Below, piece after piece: positions 50,449 through 59,108 of a DNA stretch of 64,000 bases (the stretch's first letter is position 1; every line of letters starts with the position of its first letter). This DNA is from Acidimicrobiales bacterium. GTDB taxonomy: Bacteria; Actinomycetota; Acidimicrobiia; Acidimicrobiales; AC-14. The translations under genes and the position numbers were made by a program. The notes under the pieces were generated by a model. It ran no database searches, was not told the origin of the DNA, and worked only from the letters and a program-made list of their open reading frames with translations. The DNA lies in assembly GCA_025463925.1 (NCBI GenBank), contig JAODBK010000049.1:47535-111534 (forward strand), in the 5' to 3' direction.

Positions 50449-53400
50449 GTGAGCGACAGGCGGGTCGGCGGTGTCGTCGCCGTGCTCGTCGTGCTCTCGC
50501 TGCTCGGCCTCGGGCAACTGGTGGGGGCCGCGGCCGGCCCGGGTGCTCCGGACCAGCTCACCGTCGACGGCCTCACCGCGCCGATCGGCATCGACGACAC
50601 GCCGGCGTTCGCGTGGCGGGTGCACGACGAACGCCGGGGTGCGGTGCAATCGGCCTACCGGATCGTCGTACGCGGCGTCGCCGGTCAGGTGTGGGACAGC
50701 GGTCGGGTGCGGTCGGCTGATCAGGCCTTCGTGGCGTACCGCGGCCCGTCGCTGGCGCCGGACACCCGCTACTCGTGGACCGTCGAGACGTGGGCCGCCG
50801 ACGACACCAAGTCGCCGCCGTCGGACGCGCAGTCGTTCGACACCGGGCTCCGCGACGCCGACTGGCAGGCGCAGTGGGTTCGCCGCGCGCCCACCGGACC
50901 GGTGGACGCGGCCGACGACTACACCTACGCGCGCCGCGAGCTGCGGGTGTCGGCGTCGCCGATCGTGCGGGCAGTCGCGTACCTCTCGGCCGACCAGCAG
51001 TTCCAGCTGGTCGTGAACGGGACCGGCGCCGGCGCCGGCGAGGCCTTCGGCTATCCCGACGGCCAGTACTACCAGGCCGTCGACGTGCGCGGCCTGCTCC
51101 GGCCGGGCGCGAGCAACGCGGTCGGCGTGCTGTACCACTGGTCCGGCGTCTGGAAGGGCCGGCCGGCGGGCGCGCCCGGACTGATCGTGCGGCTCGTGGT
51201 CGAGCACGCCGACGGGACCCGTGAGCTGCTGGTGACGGACGCGACCTGGAAGGTGCAGCAAGCGCCGTGGCTCCCGTCGACGGGTCGCAACCAGGAGGGC
51301 GATCCGGTCGGCAACGTCGAGCGCATCGACGGCACTCGCCAGCCGATCGGATGGGCCGATCCCGGCTTCGACGACCGGCTCTGGTCGGCGGCGACCGCGG
51401 TCGGGCGCCATCCCACCGCGCCCTGGACCCACCTCGTGTCCGAACGGACCCGCATCGTCGAGGAACCGATCGTGCCGGCGCGGGTGACGACGCTCAGCAA
51501 CGGCTCGATCGTCGCCGACTTCGGCCGCGTGATCGCGGCCCGACCGACGGTGACGTTCCGGACCGGCGTGCCCGGCCGGGTGGTGAACATGCGCGCCGGC
51601 TTCCTGCTCGAGGACGCGGCGCCGATGACCGGCCAGGTGTCGTCGTCGCGGGGCAACCAACACACCGACATGTCGTACTCCTACGTGGAGCGGCTCGGCG
51701 CCCAGACGTTCGCGTCCTTCGAGTACCTCGGCTTCCGCTACCTCCAGATCGACGCGCCCGGTGAGGCGATCGGTGCCGGCCAGATCGTGGCGATGGCGCG
51801 CCACGCCGCGGTGCCCGACGCGCACGCCGCGACCTTGACGACGTCCAACCCGGCTGTCGATGCCGTGTTCGAGCTGGCCCGTCACTCGGCACTGTTCGGG
51901 TCCCAGGAGCAGTTCATCGACACACCCACGCGGGAGAAGGGGCCGTTCCTCCGCGACAGCTACAACATCTCCGAGGTCGACCTTCGGGCCTTCGGCGAGC
52001 AGAACCTCTCGCGCCGGGCGCTGGTGGAGTTCGCCGAGTCGCAGACGCGCTACTGGCCCGACGGCCACATGAACGCGATCTACCCGAGCGGCGAGGGCAA
52101 ACGGGACATCCCCGACTTCACCGAGATCTACCCGGAGTGGGTCTGGCAGTACGAGTTGGCGACGGGCGACCGCGATCTCGTCGTCGAGGTCTATCCGGTG
52201 CTGTCCGCGATCGCCGACTACGTCGCGCGCGCCATCGACCCGAAGACCGGCCTCGTCACCAACCTGCCCGGCGGCGACGGGGACTACCAGTACGGCATCG
52301 TCGACTGGCCCAAGAGCATGCGGTACGGCTACGACATGGCGACCACGGCGCGCACGACCGTCAACATGCTCGGCGTCGACGTGTTCGACCGGGTGGCACG
52401 GTTGGCGGCGTCGATCGGCCGGCCGGCGGCCGAGCAGGAGAAGCAGCAGCAGCGCCGCGACGCGCTCGGGCAGGCCATCAACACCAAGCTCCGGCGAGCC
52501 GACGGCGTCTACATCGACGGCCTCCGCGCCGACGGCACGCCGAGCGCCCACGCGTCGCAGCACGCCAACGCGTACGCGCTGGCGTATGGCATCGCGCCCG
52601 ACCGGCCCGACGTGGTGAGTGGGTACGTCGCCGGCCTCGGCATGAGCATGGGCCCGCAGACCGCGCAGCTGCTGCTCGAGGCGCTGCACGACAGCGGGCG
52701 CGACGCCGATCTCGTCCGCGTGGTGACCGACGCCGCCCACGACGGCTGGGCCAACGTCATCGCCCGCGGTGGGACGTTCACGTGGGAGACATGGCAGCCG
52801 TCCGACGCCAACGGCGACAGCATGTCGCACGGCTGGGGCTCGACCGTGCTGGTGGCGTTGCAGGAGTCGGTGCTCGGCGTGACGCCGACCGCTCCCGGGT
52901 TCGCGTCGTTCGACGTGCGGCCGCCGACAGGTGGCGCGACCCGAGCCGAGGGCCGGGTGCCGGCGCCCGCCGGGCCGATCACGGCGTCGTGGTCGCGTCC
53001 GGCCACGTCGAGCGGGGCGTTCGAGATCTCGGTCACGGTGCCGGCCAACACCGTCGCAACCGTCGAGATCCCCGCCACCGCGAAGTCGGGGATCACCGAG
53101 GGCGGCGCGCCGCTGTCACGCGCCGCGGGAGTGCGCTTCGACGGCATCAAGGGCGACCTGGCGATGCTGGCCGTCGGCGCCGGGACCTACCACTTCCGCA
53201 GCACCGCGGTTCCCGCGGGCTACGTCGGGGTGGCCTCGGCCCGGCCGGCCACGGTGGTCGCCGCGCCCGGCCGGTTCGTGCTGGGCGCGCCCGTCTCGCC
53301 GGCGCCGGGGAGCGTGGCGCCGTCCGGAAGCACCGGGTCGGTGAGCCCGCCGCTGACCGCCGCCCACCACGGCCGGTCGCGCGCCGGATGGCTGTTCCTC

Positions 53401-53478
53401 GCGGGCGCCTGCCTGCTGGTGGTGCTCTCGCTGATCGCGTTCCTCAGACGTCGGGCCACTCCGGCCACTCGTCGTTGA
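50449..53478 (+). CDS. Membrane-anchored GH78 alpha-L-rhamnosidase
   Basis: 1009 residues. A signal peptide (hydrophobic about 9-28), an N-terminal Fn3-like domain with TVDGLTAPIGIDDTPAFAW, beta-sandwich domains, then the GH78 alpha/alpha barrel. QFIDTPTREKGPFLRD contains the conserved Glu (E496) and GTFTWETW another (E780). A Pro/Ser/Gly linker and a C-terminal helix (about 978-998) followed by RRR fix it to the membrane with the enzyme outside. It would remove terminal alpha-L-rhamnose from glycosides or plant and microbial glycans. The last 35 bp overlap the convergent hydratase gene. Confidence 0.9.
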   Translation: MSDRRVGGVVAVLVVLSLLGLGQLVGAAAGPGAPDQLTVDGLTAPIGIDDTPAFAWRVHDERRGAVQSAYRIVVRGVAGQVWDSGRVRSADQAFVAYRGPSLAPDTRYSWTVETWAADDTKSPPSDAQSFDTGLRDADWQAQWVRRAPTGPVDAADDYTYARRELRVSASPIVRAVAYLSADQQFQLVVNGTGAGAGEAFGYPDGQYYQAVDVRGLLRPGASNAVGVLYHWSGVWKGRPAGAPGLIVRLVVEHADGTRELLVTDATWKVQQAPWLPSTGRNQEGDPVGNVERIDGTRQPIGWADPGFDDRLWSAATAVGRHPTAPWTHLVSERTRIVEEPIVPARVTTLSNGSIVADFGRVIAARPTVTFRTGVPGRVVNMRAGFLLEDAAPMTGQVSSSRGNQHTDMSYSYVERLGAQTFASFEYLGFRYLQIDAPGEAIGAGQIVAMARHAAVPDAHAATLTTSNPAVDAVFELARHSALFGSQEQFIDTPTREKGPFLRDSYNISEVDLRAFGEQNLSRRALVEFAESQTRYWPDGHMNAIYPSGEGKRDIPDFTEIYPEWVWQYELATGDRDLVVEVYPVLSAIADYVARAIDPKTGLVTNLPGGDGDYQYGIVDWPKSMRYGYDMATTARTTVNMLGVDVFDRVARLAASIGRPAAEQEKQQQRRDALGQAINTKLRRADGVYIDGLRADGTPSAHASQHANAYALAYGIAPDRPDVVSGYVAGLGMSMGPQTAQLLLEALHDSGRDADLVRVVTDAAHDGWANVIARGGTFTWETWQPSDANGDSMSHGWGSTVLVALQESVLGVTPTAPGFASFDVRPPTGGATRAEGRVPAPAGPITASWSRPATSSGAFEISVTVPANTVATVEIPATAKSGITEGGAPLSRAAGVRFDGIKGDLAMLAVGAGTYHFRSTAVPAGYVGVASARPATVVAAPGRFVLGAPVSPAPGSVAPSGSTGSVSPPLTAAHHGRSRAGWLFLAGACLLVVLSLIAFLRRRATPATRR

Positions 53479-54259
53479 CGCGGCCGACCCATTGCGGCTC
53501 GCGCTGCTCGACGAATGCCATGACGCCCTCCCGCGAGTCCGGGCGGCCCATCAGGTGCTGGTGCAGGAGCGACTCGAGCCGCTCGATCTGCGCGGGCGTG
53601 CGGTGCGGTGACTCCCACAGCAATCGCTTGGTGATCGCGACGGACAGCGGCGCGGTGTTGCGCGTGATGTCCTGCGCGGTCGCCATCGCCGCCGGCAGCA
53701 CGTCGGCCGCCGGCAGGCAGCGGCTCGCGATGCCGAGCTCCTTGGCCTCGCGCCCGTCGAACAGGCGGCCGGTGAGCAGCACGTCGGCCGCCACCGCCAG
53801 GTTGGTGATGCGGGGGAGCGTCCAGTGCGACATGGCGTCGGGCATCACACCCCGGCGGACCTGCACGACGCCGTACTTGCCCTCCTCGGCGATGATCCGG
53901 ATGTCGCATTGCAATGCGAGGGTGAGGCCGATCCCGATGGCGTGGCCGTTCACCGCCGCGATCACCGGCTTGCGCACCTCCCACGCGGGCGGCGACACCG
54001 GCGACGCGGTGAACGTCGCTTCCGGTCGGTGCTCGAAGGTGGCGTCGCCACCGCTCATGTCAGCGCCGGCGCAGAACGCCGGTGGCGTGCCGGTGACGAC
54101 GACGGCGCGGATCTCGTCGTCGGTGTCGCACTCCCGGTAGGCGTCGCCGAGCTCTCGGCCCATCACGCCGGTGAACGCGTTGCGCCGCTCGGGGCGGTCG
54201 AGGGTGATGACGGCGACGCCGCCGGTGACGTCGAACGTGAGGTCGCGGAAGCCTCCCAC
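53444..54259 (-). CDS. Enoyl-CoA hydratase/isomerase-family protein
   Basis: 271 residues of the crotonase fold: VAVITLDRPERRNAF, then the oxyanion segment FCAGADMSGGD, KPVIAAVNGHAIGIGLTLALQCD and VQVRRGVMPDA. The second oxyanion glycine is present, while the usual Glu pair is partly changed (the position before RRGVMPD is Val/Gln), so activity could be hydratase, isomerase or hydrolase. The GTG start shares its G with the TAG stop of the luciferase-like gene (TAGTG), behind GGAAGG. It ends the operon and overlaps the rhamnosidase 3' end. Confidence 0.88.
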   Translation of the reverse strand: MGGFRDLTFDVTGGVAVITLDRPERRNAFTGVMGRELGDAYRECDTDDEIRAVVVTGTPPAFCAGADMSGGDATFEHRPEATFTASPVSPPAWEVRKPVIAAVNGHAIGIGLTLALQCDIRIIAEEGKYGVVQVRRGVMPDAMSHWTLPRITNLAVAADVLLTGRLFDGREAKELGIASRCLPAADVLPAAMATAQDITRNTAPLSVAITKRLLWESPHRTPAQIERLESLLHQHLMGRPDSREGVMAFVEQREPQWVGRVNDEWPEWPDV

Positions 54260-55278
54260 TAGGCCTTCCGGATGGCCGCAACCAGCTCGCCGACCCGCTC
54301 GTCGGTGACGGGGTAGCCGGGGAAGTAGCAGCAGACCCGCGCCGCGTGGCCCCCGAAGCGGTCGACGATCTCCGCCGCGCACTCCTCCGGCGTGCCGTGC
54401 ACCGCGAGGGTGCGCACCATCTCGTCGTCGATGGCGTCGGCCATGGCCTTCCACTCGCCGCGCTTGGACATCTCGTTCAGCACCGGCTGCGCGTCGGCCC
54501 ATCCCTCGACCTCGAGCACGGGGCGGTACGACGGCGTCGATCCGTAGAACGACAGGAGGCCGCGCACACCGCGCGCCGCCGCCGCCAGCTCCGTCTCGTC
54601 GCCACCCACGCCGACGATGACCTCGGCAGTGATCTCGAAGTCCTCGGCATCGCGGTGACCGGCGGCCAGCCCCTTCTCGATCGCTGGCAGCGTCCGCTCG
54701 TGGAAGTGGCGCTTGCTGTTGAACGGCATGACGAGGATGCCGTCGGCGACCTCGGCCGCGATCTCCGTCATGCGCGGCCCCAGCGCGCCCACCAGCACCG
54801 GCGGCGAGCCGAACGGGTTGGGGCCGGGATCGAAGGCCGGGGTCATCAGGGTGTGCGTGGTGAACTCGCCCCGGAAGTCCAGCTTGGCCTCGCGTTGCCA
54901 CCCGGCGAAGATCGCCTTGATGGCCATGACCTGCTCCCGCATGCGGGCCGCGGGCCGCGACCACTCGGCGCCGAACCGCTTCTCGATGTGGGCCCGGACC
55001 TGCGACCCGAGGCCGAGCCGGAAGCGCCCGCCGCTCAGCGACTGGAGGTCGTACGCGGCGGTGGCCATGTGCATCGGGCTGCGCGGGAACGAGATCGTCA
55101 CGTTCGTCATGAGATCGATGTCGACCTCGCGCGCCGCCAGCACCAGCGGGAAGAACACGTCGTGCGCGCCTTCGAAGGTGAACACGCCGTCGGCGCCGAG
55201 ATCGGCCAGTTCCCGCGCCCGCCGCCCCGACTCGGCCAGCGGTGCGATCAGCGAGAGGTCGACCTTCAGGTCGCTCAA
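54259..55278 (-). CDS. Luciferase-like F420-dependent oxidoreductase
   Basis: 339 residues. ADLGADGVFTFEGAHDVFFPLVLAA, TNVTISFPRSPMHMATAAYDLQSLSGGRFRLGLGSQ-type segments and GPRMTEIAAEVADGILVMPFNS match the F420-dependent TIGR03617-like group common in actinobacteria. With a Ddn-like protein directly upstream, F420 is the likely cofactor. The TTG start overlaps the TGA of the previous gene. It probably oxidises or reduces an acyl or cyclic intermediate of the thiolase/DUF35 operon. Confidence 0.88.
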   Translation of the reverse strand: MSDLKVDLSLIAPLAESGRRARELADLGADGVFTFEGAHDVFFPLVLAAREVDIDLMTNVTISFPRSPMHMATAAYDLQSLSGGRFRLGLGSQVRAHIEKRFGAEWSRPAARMREQVMAIKAIFAGWQREAKLDFRGEFTTHTLMTPAFDPGPNPFGSPPVLVGALGPRMTEIAAEVADGILVMPFNSKRHFHERTLPAIEKGLAAGHRDAEDFEITAEVIVGVGGDETELAAAARGVRGLLSFYGSTPSYRPVLEVEGWADAQPVLNEMSKRGEWKAMADAIDDEMVRTLAVHGTPEECAAEIVDRFGGHAARVCCYFPGYPVTDERVGELVAAIRKA

Positions 55279-55754
55279 GGAGCGGGCCGGGTCTCCGGCA
55301 GGCGGATGAGCGGGATCCGGCGCTCGGTCTTGGCCTGGTAGTCGTTGTACCAAGCGCGGTCGGCGGTGAAGAGCGGCCAGATGCGGTCGTACTCGTCGCC
55401 GTCGAGGATCTCGGGCACCGACCAGTACTGGCCGCCCTGCACCCGGCATCGCACCTCCGGTTCCTTCCGGTCCCGCACGTTGATGAACCACGCCGGATGG
55501 TGCTCGGCGCCGGCGAACGAACCGGCCACGATCCGGTGGCCCTCCGGGTCTCGCCAGAACGGCAGGGCCACCTTGTGCTCCTTGCCGGACTTCCGGCCGA
55601 TCGTGTGCAGCACCACGTGGTGCATGCCGGCGCCGCGCCAGACCTCGTCGGAGTCGGTCTGCTCCATCGCCTCGACATGCACCCGGCTGATGGCGACGAT
55701 CTCGTCGGGCGGTGGTGTCTCCCACAGCTGTTCGACCTTCTGCGATTCGGTCAC
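55275..55754 (-). CDS. Deazaflavin (F420)-dependent nitroreductase/quinone reductase-like protein (Ddn family)
   Basis: 159 residues, split-barrel fold: GMHHVVLHTIGRKSGKEHKVALPFW, GSFAGAEHHPAWFINVRD and a C-terminal RIWPLFTADRAWYNDYQAKTERR region. This is the Ddn/PNPOx-like family of F420H2-dependent reductases. The GTG start overlaps the stop of the amidohydrolase (GTGA), with GGAG just before it. It may recycle F420 or reduce a quinone. Confidence 0.87.
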   Translation of the reverse strand: MTESQKVEQLWETPPPDEIVAISRVHVEAMEQTDSDEVWRGAGMHHVVLHTIGRKSGKEHKVALPFWRDPEGHRIVAGSFAGAEHHPAWFINVRDRKEPEVRCRVQGGQYWSVPEILDGDEYDRIWPLFTADRAWYNDYQAKTERRIPLIRLPETRPAP

Positions 55755-56881
55755 TGGCTCCAAGCCTCGCTTTCGAGCTGGTAGAGGCGCGCGCAGTTGC
55801 GCCAGACGATGTCGTCACGCACGTCGTCGGTGAGGTGCGCGGTGTGCTGGGCGAGCATCTTCTGCGAATCCGGGAACGTGGAGTCGGAGTGGGGGAAGTC
55901 GCTGGCCCACATCAGTCGCTCGTGGTTGACGAGGTGCGCGGTCTGGAACGCGACCCAGTCGTCCTGGAACGTGACGTGGACGTTCTCGCGGAAGTACTCG
56001 CTCGGCCGGCGCTGGAGCGTCCCGCTGCCGAGCCAGTTGCGGTGCCGCTCGACGGCATGATCGGCCCGGTACATCCAATGCGGTGCCCAGCCGGCGTCGG
56101 CTTCCACGCACACGACCGGGAGGTCCGGGTGCCGGTCGAACACGCCGCCGAAGATGAGGGTGCCGATCACGTCCTGGCAACCGCGGATGATGCCGAGGAA
56201 GCTGTTCATCTTGGGACCGCGGAAGCGCCGCGAGCCGATCTGGTCGTCGCCCGTGGTGAGGATGTGGAAGGAGGGCGGGAGGCGCAGGTCGAGCAGGGCC
56301 CGCCAGAAGGGATCCCAGCTCGGATCGTCGTAGTCGCCGGCATCGTCCTCGCACGCCGGATGACCCGGGAGCATCACCCCGCGCAGGCCGAGACCGGCCA
56401 TGCGTTCGAGGTCGTCGATGCCTTCGGCGACGCTGCGGAGCGCGGTCTGGCCCATGCCGATCAGGCGGTGGGGATCGGCGGCTTGGAACTCGGCGATCCA
56501 GCGGTTGTAGGCGTCGAAGCAGGCGTGCTTGTAGTCGCCGTCGGGATGGTTGCAGAGGATCATGCCGACCGACGGGTACAGCACCTCGGCGGCGACGCCG
56601 TCGCGGTCCTGATCGGCGAGCCGGGCGACCGGGTCCCAACCACCGGCGTGCAGCTCGTCCCATCCGACGTGCTCGAACGGCCCGATGCGCTCCCACGGGC
56701 GACCGGCGGCCGCGACCATGCCGTAGGGCACCACCGACGCGCCGTTGTCGACCACCATCACCGCGCCCATGGTGTCGTGGGTCGTCGCCACCGGCGCGCG
56801 GTCGCGGAAGCGGGGATCGATCCGGTCGACGTAGCAGTCGCCCGGCTCGGTGATGTGGGAGTCGGCCGAGATGGCGAACAC
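55751..56881 (-). CDS. Amidohydrolase-2 (ACMSD-like) metal-dependent hydrolase
   Basis: 376 residues, TIM barrel. The N-terminal ISADSHITEPGDCY is the AMH2 variant of the metal motif. GLGLRGVMLPGHP, FGGVFDRHPDLPVVCVEADAGW and RLMWASDFPHSDSTFPDS are also characteristic. Relatives decarboxylate or hydrolyse ring-derived acids, and many occur in actinobacterial sterol or aromatic clusters. The GTG start follows GAGGGGGA and lies 14 bp after the thiolase stop. Confidence 0.9.
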   Translation of the reverse strand: MFAISADSHITEPGDCYVDRIDPRFRDRAPVATTHDTMGAVMVVDNGASVVPYGMVAAAGRPWERIGPFEHVGWDELHAGGWDPVARLADQDRDGVAAEVLYPSVGMILCNHPDGDYKHACFDAYNRWIAEFQAADPHRLIGMGQTALRSVAEGIDDLERMAGLGLRGVMLPGHPACEDDAGDYDDPSWDPFWRALLDLRLPPSFHILTTGDDQIGSRRFRGPKMNSFLGIIRGCQDVIGTLIFGGVFDRHPDLPVVCVEADAGWAPHWMYRADHAVERHRNWLGSGTLQRRPSEYFRENVHVTFQDDWVAFQTAHLVNHERLMWASDFPHSDSTFPDSQKMLAQHTAHLTDDVRDDIVWRNCARLYQLESEAWSQ

Positions 56882-56895
56882 CCGTCCCCCTCGCG

Positions 56896-58050
56896 CTAGT
56901 TGAACTGCGGGCTGAGCTCGGACGCCACGATCCACATGGCGAAGTACTGCGCGGCGCCACCGTAGGCGTGGCCCAGGGCGACGCGTGCGTTGTCGACCTG
57001 GTAGTCGCCGGCGGTGCCGCGCACCTGGTTGGCGGCTTCGAGGCAACGGATGAGGCCGGACGCGCCGATGGGGTTGGACGACAGCACGCCGCCCGACGGG
57101 TTGACCGGGAACGAGCCGTCGAGCGCGGTCGCCCCGGAGTCGGTGAGCTTCCAGCCCTCGGTCTCCGGCGTGATGAGGTGGCCTTCGAGCCACATCGGCT
57201 CGTACCAGGAGAACGGCACGTACAGCTCGGCGCAGTCGATCTGGTGGAGCGGATCGGTGATGCCCGCCTTCTTGTAGAGCGCCTCGGCACAGTCGACCCC
57301 GGCCTGCGGCTTCACTGTGTCGCGACCCGGGAACGACGAGAACTCGGTGCGCTTGGCGTGGGCGATGATCCATGCCGGGCGGTTCGGCCCGTTGCGGGCC
57401 ACGTCCTCGCTGCCGATGACGACGGCGGCGGCGCCGTCGGACGATGGGCACGACTCGAGGAAGTGCAGCGGGTCCCACAACATGGGGGAGTTCTTCACCG
57501 TGTCGATGTCGATGTTCTCGATGTGCAGGTGGGCGTGCGGGTTCTTCATCGCGTTCTGCCGGTCCTTCACCGCGACCTGCCACCCGATGTGGTCCGGCGC
57601 ACCGGACCGCTGGATGTAGCTCCGGATCCACGGCGCGAAGGTGCCGCCCGCGCCCTGGCCGCCCGAGCGGCCGCCGGACAGCGCCCAGGTCGCGTTGCCC
57701 TCGGACTGTTTCTCGTAACAGACGACCAGCACCCGGTCGTAGCGGCCCGACTCGACCATCGTCGCTCCGGTGATCGCGGTGGACGCGCCGACCGAGCCCG
57801 CGGTGTGCACGCGGTGGATCGGCTTGCCGACCGCGCCGAGCGCGTCGGCCAGCGACAGCTCCGGCATCATCACGCCTTCGAGGGCGTCGGGCGCCTTGCC
57901 GATCACGATGGCGTCGATGTCGGCGAACGTCATGCCGGCGTCGTCGAGCGCTTCGATGGCGGCCATGCGGACGAGCCCGTCGAGGGTGACGTCGAGTCGC
58001 TTCCGGTAGTCGGTCTGGCCGATGCCGACGACCGCGCTGGGCCGCGCCAT
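56896..58050 (-). CDS. SCP-x thiolase-fold protein lacking catalytic Cys (Ltp2-like)
   Basis: 384 residues, thiolase fold. Where SCP-x thiolases have Cys-Ser-Thr-Gly, this protein reads Gly85-Ser-Val-Gly (RVHTAGSVGAS). The HDCFT motif is replaced by ELYVPFSWY (around 276-283), and GHPIGASG reads SSNPIGASG. All three active-site elements are therefore changed. Ltp2, the cholesterol side-chain aldolase, is a thiolase-fold protein that uses tyrosines instead of Cys and works with a DUF35 partner; a DUF35 protein is encoded two genes upstream. ATG behind AAGGAGG, coupled to the next thiolase-like gene by TGATG. Confidence 0.87.
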   Translation of the reverse strand: MARPSAVVGIGQTDYRKRLDVTLDGLVRMAAIEALDDAGMTFADIDAIVIGKAPDALEGVMMPELSLADALGAVGKPIHRVHTAGSVGASTAITGATMVESGRYDRVLVVCYEKQSEGNATWALSGGRSGGQGAGGTFAPWIRSYIQRSGAPDHIGWQVAVKDRQNAMKNPHAHLHIENIDIDTVKNSPMLWDPLHFLESCPSSDGAAAVVIGSEDVARNGPNRPAWIIAHAKRTEFSSFPGRDTVKPQAGVDCAEALYKKAGITDPLHQIDCAELYVPFSWYEPMWLEGHLITPETEGWKLTDSGATALDGSFPVNPSGGVLSSNPIGASGLIRCLEAANQVRGTAGDYQVDNARVALGHAYGGAAQYFAMWIVASELSPQFN

Positions 58051-59108
58051 CACTTGCCTCCTTCGAGCACGCAGAGCAGGTTCTGTTGCAACAGTGGGCC
58101 GCTCGACGCGTGGGCCACGCCACGCGACGCCTCGCCGGCCTTGATCCGTTGGGCCACCTCGATGACGCGGACGAGCCCGGTCGCCATCACCGGGTGACCC
58201 GCCAGTGGGCCGCCGGACGGGTTGACGCGCGTGCCGCCGTCGAGGCCGAGGGCGTTGCGGAGCACGATCTCCTCCGAGCTGTAGCTCACCATCAACTCGG
58301 CCACGTCGATCGGGCCGTCGTGCAGGCCGACCGCGTCGGCGGCGATGTGAGTCGACGGCGAGTCGGTGAGGTCGCGCAACCCGGGGTGGTGCGAGTCGAT
58401 GCGATGGTCGATGCCGCGGATCCAGACCGGCGTGTCGGTGAGCTGGCGCGCCCGGTCGCCCGCGGCGACGATGATCGCGGCCGCGCCGTCGGAGATCGGG
58501 CAGAGGTCGTGCTTGCGGAGCGGGGTCGAGAAGTACGGCGCCTGCAGCAGGTCGTCGACCTTCACGTCCTTGGCGACCTGCGCGTTGGGGTTGCCCATCG
58601 CGTCACGCCGGCTGCGCGCGACGACCTCGGCGAAGTCGCGCTCGGTGGCCTTCCCGGCGTCGATCAGCGCCTGCGCCTGGATGCCGGCGAGCGACACCGG
58701 GTCGGCGCCGAGCGGCGCCATCACGTACGGGTCGGTCTGGAGCGGGAAGACCTCGCGCGGTTGGCCCGGCGACGACTTGCCGGAGCCGATCACCAGCGCG
58801 ACGTCGATGTCGCCGAGTTGCAGTCGCAGCCAGGCCTCGCTCAGCGCCCACGCGGCGTCCATCTCGAGGTGGCTCTCGTAGACCGGCGGCCAGGCGCCGA
58901 CACCGTCGATGTTCTGCACGAACGCGAACGGCATGCCCGAGAGGTAGTCGCAGCTCCCCGCGATGGTGAACTCGATGTCGATGCGCTCGAGGCCGGTGCT
59001 CGTCAGCAAGTCGTTGACGCACCGCATGATGAGTTTCGCCTCGGAGTCGTTGAAGAGGCGGTACGACGGTGTCTGCGACACCGCCACGACGGCGACGTCA
59101 CGGGCCAT
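58050..59108 (-). CDS. Second thiolase-fold protein lacking catalytic Cys
   Basis: 352 residues. Thiolase-like organisation with VAVSQTPSYRLF at the start, LCPISDGAAAIIV, and a C-terminal GHPVMATGLVRVIEVAQ that retains the His. The nucleophile segment reads YESHLEMDAAWALSEA, with no Cys between residues 76 and 92. With the neighbouring protein it may form a heteromer in which one subunit is structural. It is coupled on both sides (TGATG) with the DUF35 protein upstream and the thiolase-like protein downstream. Confidence 0.86.
   Translation of the reverse strand: MARDVAVVAVSQTPSYRLFNDSEAKLIMRCVNDLLTSTGLERIDIEFTIAGSCDYLSGMPFAFVQNIDGVGAWPPVYESHLEMDAAWALSEAWLRLQLGDIDVALVIGSGKSSPGQPREVFPLQTDPYVMAPLGADPVSLAGIQAQALIDAGKATERDFAEVVARSRRDAMGNPNAQVAKDVKVDDLLQAPYFSTPLRKHDLCPISDGAAAIIVAAGDRARQLTDTPVWIRGIDHRIDSHHPGLRDLTDSPSTHIAADAVGLHDGPIDVAELMVSYSSEEIVLRNALGLDGGTRVNPSGGPLAGHPVMATGLVRVIEVAQRIKAGEASRGVAHASSGPLLQQNLLCVLEGGK

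Noticed and set aside
53444..53478. 35-bp convergent overlap of rhamnosidase and hydratase genes as a mis-called end
   Set aside because: Both C-termini look natural (membrane anchor plus RRR on one, a complete crotonase tail on the other), so a true overlap is more likely.
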